Shown: one piece after another, positions 60,534-64,000 of the stretch
Numbering within the stretch: the first letter of the stretch is position 1
Layout: each line of letters opens with the position of its first letter
Source of the DNA: Pseudoalteromonas lipolytica
GTDB taxonomy: Bacteria > Pseudomonadota > Gammaproteobacteria > Enterobacterales > Alteromonadaceae
Reading direction: 5' to 3'
Length of the DNA stretch: 64,000 bases
NCBI RefSeq assembly: GCF_001306915.1
Contig: NZ_LJTC01000010.1
Span: forward strand, 1 to 64,000
Position numbers and translations under genes: made by a program
The notes under the pieces: model-generated
Databases searched by the model: none
What the model was told of the DNA's origin: nothing
Seen by the model: only the letters and a program-made list of their open reading frames with translations

Positions 60534-61654
60534 AATTTATCGTTTTTGGTGAAGATTGGCAAAGCCATCCAAGCAGTACTCAACATATCTTTAAAGAATT
60601 AGCGAAAAGCTATGATATTGTATGGATAAATTCAATCGGTATGCGAAAGCCAACAATAAAGTTGCTTGATGTAAAAAGAGTTTTTTACAAACTAAAATCG
60701 TTAGTGTTGAAAAAGAGGCATACTGAAGAATCTGCAGACAAGCACAGCAAACTTAAAGATCATACTTTGCCGATTTTACCTTGGCATGACAATAAGCTTG
60801 TAAAAGCATTTAATAATTGGATTTTTAATAAAAAGTCTTTTGTTGATAATGAACCTATCATCTATTGGGTTAGTGTACCTACTGCCATATACCTTATTAA
60901 TTTACGTCCCATAGACAAGATCGTTTATTATTGTGGCGATGACTTTTCGGCCTTAGCGGGTGTTGATCATTTAATGGTTGCTCCACTAGAGAGAGAGCTT
61001 ATTCTTAAAGCCGACCTCATTTATGTAGTAAGTGAATTTCTTTCTAGCAAAATGCCAAAGCATAAAGTTAAGCTGTTATCTCATGGTGTTGACTTTGATT
61101 TATTTAATAATAAAAAGCAGAAGGCAGTTGAACTTAGTAATATAAATAAACCGGTTATTGGCTTTTATGGTTCTTTAAATGCGTGGCTCGACAAAGAACT
61201 TTTGCAAAAACTGGCACTTGAACGGCCTCAATACCAAATAATGTTAATTGGTAACATTATTGAAGACTTTGATTCATTATTATCCCTTAACAATGTGTCC
61301 CATGTACCCGCAGTAGAGCACCATAAACTTGCTACTTTTTCTCAACATTGGCATGTCTCGATTCTCCCATTTGTTGATAATGCGCAAATTAGAGCATGCG
61401 ATCCGCTTAAACTTAAGGAATATCTAGCGACAGGAACCCCCATTGTTTCAACTAATTTTGCTGCAGTGAGACCCTATCAAGAGGCTGTGCTGATCGCAGA
61501 CTCTATGAATGCCTTCATTGAGCGTGTGGACTATGCCATTAGCATAAGCGATGAGCAAAAGCTTAATTGGCGACAAACTCAAGCTGAATACGCAAAAAAT
61601 CACAGTTGGCAAGTTAAGGCGCTACAAATAAGTGATGAGCTAGGGCTTGGTTAA
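60530..61654 (+). CDS. Glycosyltransferase (GT-B fold)
   Basis: The 374-residue protein shows a GT-B layout. The N-terminal half has [20 protein letters not shown] and [16 protein letters not shown]; the C-terminal half has [17 protein letters not shown] and [21 protein letters not shown], a GT4/GT1 donor-site motif. It resembles enzymes of exopolysaccharide operons that transfer from UDP-sugars. It starts four bases inside the acetyltransferase gene and is followed by a terminator, closing this five-gene operon. Confidence 0.85.
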   Translation: MKFIVFGEDWQSHPSSTQHIFKELAKSYDIVWINSIGMRKPTIKLLDVKRVFYKLKSLVLKKRHTEESADKHSKLKDHTLPILPWHDNKLVKAFNNWIFNKKSFVDNEPIIYWVSVPTAIYLINLRPIDKIVYYCGDDFSALAGVDHLMVAPLERELILKADLIYVVSEFLSSKMPKHKVKLLSHGVDFDLFNNKKQKAVELSNINKPVIGFYGSLNAWLDKELLQKLALERPQYQIMLIGNIIEDFDSLLSLNNVSHVPAVEHHKLATFSQHWHVSILPFVDNAQIRACDPLKLKEYLATGTPIVSTNFAAVRPYQEAVLIADSMNAFIERVDYAISISDEQKLNWRQTQAEYAKNHSWQVKALQISDELGLG

Positions 61655-61665
61655 CTTCATCTATT

Positions 61666-61690
61666 AAAAGCTGCATTAACGCAGCTTTTT
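61666..61690 (+). terminator. Intrinsic terminator inside the polysaccharide locus
   Basis: AAAAGCTGC (61666-61674) pairs with GCAGCTTTT (61681-61689), and T continues beyond. It ends the GT4-to-GT operon, so the chain-length gene has its own promoter. Confidence 0.88.
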
Positions 61691-61755
61691 TTATTTTTGG
61701 AACAAGATCTGCAACAGAATAACTAATTGAAATTATCGCAATTTATTTTTTTCAA

Positions 61756-61792
61756 AATGCAAATATAACTGCATTTTTTTGCAAATTGCAAA
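61756..61792. promoter_or_regulatory. Two inverted repeats upstream of the chain-length gene
   Basis: TTTGCAAATTGCAAA (61778-61792) is a perfect palindrome with a one-base centre, 15 bases before the ATG at 61808. AATGCA/TGCATT (61756-61761, 61770-61775) form a second inverted repeat beside it. They look like repressor or activator sites of one regulator. Confidence 0.5.
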
Positions 61793-61807
61793 GCAATAGG
61801 TAACTCC

Positions 61808-63283
61808 ATGTTAGTTAAAGAGCAGATCAAACGATTAATATATTTAGGGCTTTATGCGCTTTACACGCGTATTAAGCTTTTTATTATTCCGTTTTGCATT
61901 GTGCCTCTTGTTGTTATTTTCATGGGGCTGACTGCTCAAAAACAATATACCAACCACGCAACCATTTTGATTGAAGAATCTGCACTTTTAAATCCGTACT
62001 TAGATGATCTGTCTTTTTCATTTCAGTTATCAGATCGTATGGCAGCACTTAGAACTTTAGTTATAAGCAGAAAAGTACTTATTGCTGTCGCTAAGGAAAC
62101 TAATTTAATCGCAGAAGATGCAACGCCAAAACAAGTTGAAGAAATTCATCAAAAGCTCTCTAAAGCTCTCTCTTTGTCATTAATCGGCGATGAATTAGTG
62201 CGTATAAACTTTATATGGCACGACCAAAGTCAAATGAAACCTGTACTTGAAAAAGTGGTAGAGAAATTTATTGAACGCTTACTTGCGCCAACTAAAGCCT
62301 CTTTAGATACGTCAGAACAATTTTTCTTTCAACAACTTGAAGGGTTACGCCAAGAGTTAGAAGTATCTGAAGAATCTCTTGCTAAATTTAAAAGCCAAAA
62401 TAGCAATACATTACCAACGGTTTTACATAGCAACCGCGAAACATTCGATAAATTATTATCGGAAAAACAGCAGAAATTAATTGCTCTTTCTGGTGCTAAA
62501 GCAAAGCTCAATGCACTAAAAAATAAAGTAGGGCAAGCTAATCCAATCCTAGGGAAGTTAGAAGAAAAAATTATTCGTACAGAATCTGAATTAAGTCTAC
62601 TGCGCACTCGTTATACAGATAAGCACAGTAAAGTTATTGAAAAAACACGTACTTTAAAAAACTTAAAAGCGCGTCAGCAGTCATTACTTGAATCAAGCGA
62701 AGATTTAGATACCTCGAATTTAGATCAACTTTGGCAAATGGTTAATACCTTGCCTTCGGGTGAAAATAAAGAATCCAGTGTATTGGTTTCTCAGCTGCTT
62801 GCCTTAGAAGAGGCTAAAAATAACCTGCTTCAACAGGAACAAGAATTTGCAATGCTAGAAGAACAGGTAAAAGAGGTAAGCGAGAGATTGTTAATTACCA
62901 GCGATGTAGAAAAACAGCTAAGAAAATTAGAACGAGATTACGAAGTTAAACAATCGTTGTACAAAGATATGTTAAGCCGATACGAAATGGCAAAAGTAAC
63001 AGGAAAACTTGTTAAATATGAAGGCCCAGACAAAGTAAAAACAATTGAACGCGCCTATAGCCCAACGCAACCAATCAATACCTCTTTAGTCATGACAATC
63101 GTGATTGGAGTTGTGCTTGGAATGTTTACAGGTGGAGCAAGTGTATTTGTTGCTTCACTTTGCGACAGCCATCTAAAAGATATTCAAACTATTGAAAAGC
63201 TTAGTAATGCACACGTAGTAACTGTCCTGCCAATTATAAACAGCAGTGCATCTAACAAGCATATTGAAGGAGAACCTTTATGA
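61808..63283 (+). CDS. Polysaccharide chain-length determinant (Wzz/GumC-like)
   Basis: The 491-residue protein has a cytoplasmic start, a first membrane helix (about 23-46), a Wzz domain, a long periplasmic coiled coil (about 155-385 with FFFQQLEGLRQELEVSEESL) and a second membrane helix near residue 420-445, preceded by the family PTQPINTSLV proline motif. It regulates polymer chain length and forms the periplasmic part of export. No tyrosine-kinase domain is fused. AATAGGTAAC lies upstream, not a strong ribosome binding site. The stop overlaps the next start (ATGA). Confidence 0.9.
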   Translation: MLVKEQIKRLIYLGLYALYTRIKLFIIPFCIVPLVVIFMGLTAQKQYTNHATILIEESALLNPYLDDLSFSFQLSDRMAALRTLVISRKVLIAVAKETNLIAEDATPKQVEEIHQKLSKALSLSLIGDELVRINFIWHDQSQMKPVLEKVVEKFIERLLAPTKASLDTSEQFFFQQLEGLRQELEVSEESLAKFKSQNSNTLPTVLHSNRETFDKLLSEKQQKLIALSGAKAKLNALKNKVGQANPILGKLEEKIIRTESELSLLRTRYTDKHSKVIEKTRTLKNLKARQQSLLESSEDLDTSNLDQLWQMVNTLPSGENKESSVLVSQLLALEEAKNNLLQQEQEFAMLEEQVKEVSERLLITSDVEKQLRKLERDYEVKQSLYKDMLSRYEMAKVTGKLVKYEGPDKVKTIERAYSPTQPINTSLVMTIVIGVVLGMFTGGASVFVASLCDSHLKDIQTIEKLSNAHVVTVLPIINSSASNKHIEGEPL

Positions 63284-64000
63284 AGGTAATGCACTTAGTA
63301 CAGCATTTAGAAGTTGGCGGCCTAGAAAAAATGGCAATTACGCTATTAAAGAATAGTCAATATAGCCAAACAACCATCATCGTCTCGTTAGAAGGTGATA
63401 AGGAGTCCGCAATCAAACAATGGCCGGAACTTAGCAATTATAAAAGCAGTGTTTTTTGTTTAAATAAAGCACCTGGCTTTAAAGGTTCGGTTATAAAAAA
63501 ATTAAAGGCGCTTATAAAAGAGCAGCAAATAGATATTATTCATAGTCATCATATAGGTCCATTACTGTACGCTGGTATTGTGTGTTCATTAACAACTAAG
63601 CGTATTCGCCATGTTTCGACTATTCATGATGCTTGGTATTTAAACAATATTAAGCAACGTTTTTTCACCAGAGCTCTTAACTTATTAACACATATTCATT
63701 GGGTAGCAGATGCAAACATCGTAGCCAATGAGTTTCAATCAAAAACGTCAATCATACCTCAACAGACAATTTTAAATGGTATTGATTGCGAGCAATTTAA
63801 AGCAATAGATAAATCATGTGCACGCCAGCAGTTAAACTTACCAGAAAATGTTCAGTTGATCGGGTGTGCAGCCCGACTAATTGAAGGTAAAGGGCATAAA
63901 GACTTAATACATGCTCTCATTTATTTGCCTGAGAATTATCACCTTGTATTTGCAGGCGATGGTGACCAGAGAGATTTACTCCACAAAGCTGTTGAAAGCT
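63280..64000 (+). CDS. GT4-family glycosyltransferase, truncated by window end
   Basis: The frame is open for 240 codons to the window edge. It starts MKVMHLVQHLEVGGLEKMAI, a GT4 N-terminus with the GGLE motif that contacts the acceptor. IIHSHHIGPLLYAG and TIHDAWYL mark the first domain, and LIGCAARLIEGKGHKDLIHALIYLP begins the donor domain. AAGGAGA precedes the ATG, which overlaps the chain-length stop. It belongs to the same polysaccharide locus, and the operon continues to the right. Confidence 0.9.
   Translation, partial: MKVMHLVQHLEVGGLEKMAITLLKNSQYSQTTIIVSLEGDKESAIKQWPELSNYKSSVFCLNKAPGFKGSVIKKLKALIKEQQIDIIHSHHIGPLLYAGIVCSLTTKRIRHVSTIHDAWYLNNIKQRFFTRALNLLTHIHWVADANIVANEFQSKTSIIPQQTILNGIDCEQFKAIDKSCARQQLNLPENVQLIGCAARLIEGKGHKDLIHALIYLPENYHLVFAGDGDQRDLLHKAVES

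Overview
The window looks like chromosomal DNA of a marine gammaproteobacterium of the order Alteromonadales, most likely Pseudoalteromonas or a close relative. This is inferred from the gene set: a fabA gene with a FabR-type palindrome, ribosome modulation factor, a LiuR-controlled leucine operon next to a valine/isoleucine operon, and many exported peptidases and repair enzymes. The DNA is AT-rich throughout. No rRNA, tRNA, CRISPR array or prophage was seen. The only mobile DNA is an IS630-type transposase start at the left edge and a possible solitary IS3/IS150-like end near 23.8 kb.

Layout. 1-7.3 kb: transposase fragment, a two-gene RND efflux unit, and a cNMP/CBS/DUF294 signalling protein translationally coupled to a DnaQ-type exonuclease. 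7.3-16 kb: BCCT transporter, asnB, pxpC-pxpB, an exported leucyl aminopeptidase, and an exported MsrA-thioredoxin-MsrB fusion. 16.3-20.1 kb: a compact three-gene unit (cysteine-rich TackOD1-like regulator with a degenerate GGDEF domain, processive GT2 synthase, HlyD-type membrane fusion protein) that looks like a small polysaccharide synthesis and export system. It is the best candidate here for an under-described system. 20.1-24.9 kb: an accessory patch with two paralogous exported proteins that share an upstream DNA element, a GNAT, a predicted metallopeptidase, small exported proteins and a 7-bp tandem repeat.

24.9-42.5 kb is a catabolic island. On the minus strand, liuR-liuA-liuB-liuC-liuD-liuE and a CoA-transferase pair take isovaleryl-CoA (from leucine) to acetoacetate and acetyl-CoA. 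On the plus strand, thiolase, mmsA, acyl-CoA dehydrogenase, enoyl-CoA hydratase, 3-hydroxyisobutyryl-CoA hydrolase, mmsB and an SDR cover valine and isoleucine breakdown. Two LiuR-like palindromes lie in the divergent region between the arms. 42.6-46.1 kb holds an odd four-gene set: a small membrane protein, a Ser/Thr-kinase-like protein, an RDD membrane protein, and a lone lipoyl domain with a C-terminal membrane anchor.

46.2-54.4 kb carries housekeeping genes: gloA, a VF530-type protein, an AcuI/YhdH-type reductase with its TetR regulator and two matching operators, rmf, fabA, a duplicated PTPS-type protein, an M23 peptidase, a thioesterase and an EEP-family hydrolase. 54.4-64 kb is a Wzx/Wzy-type surface polysaccharide locus: a GT2 gene and a stand-alone response regulator run left, while GT4, flippase, Wzy-like polymerase, acetyltransferase, GT, a Wzz/GumC-type chain-length protein and a truncated GT4 run right off the window.
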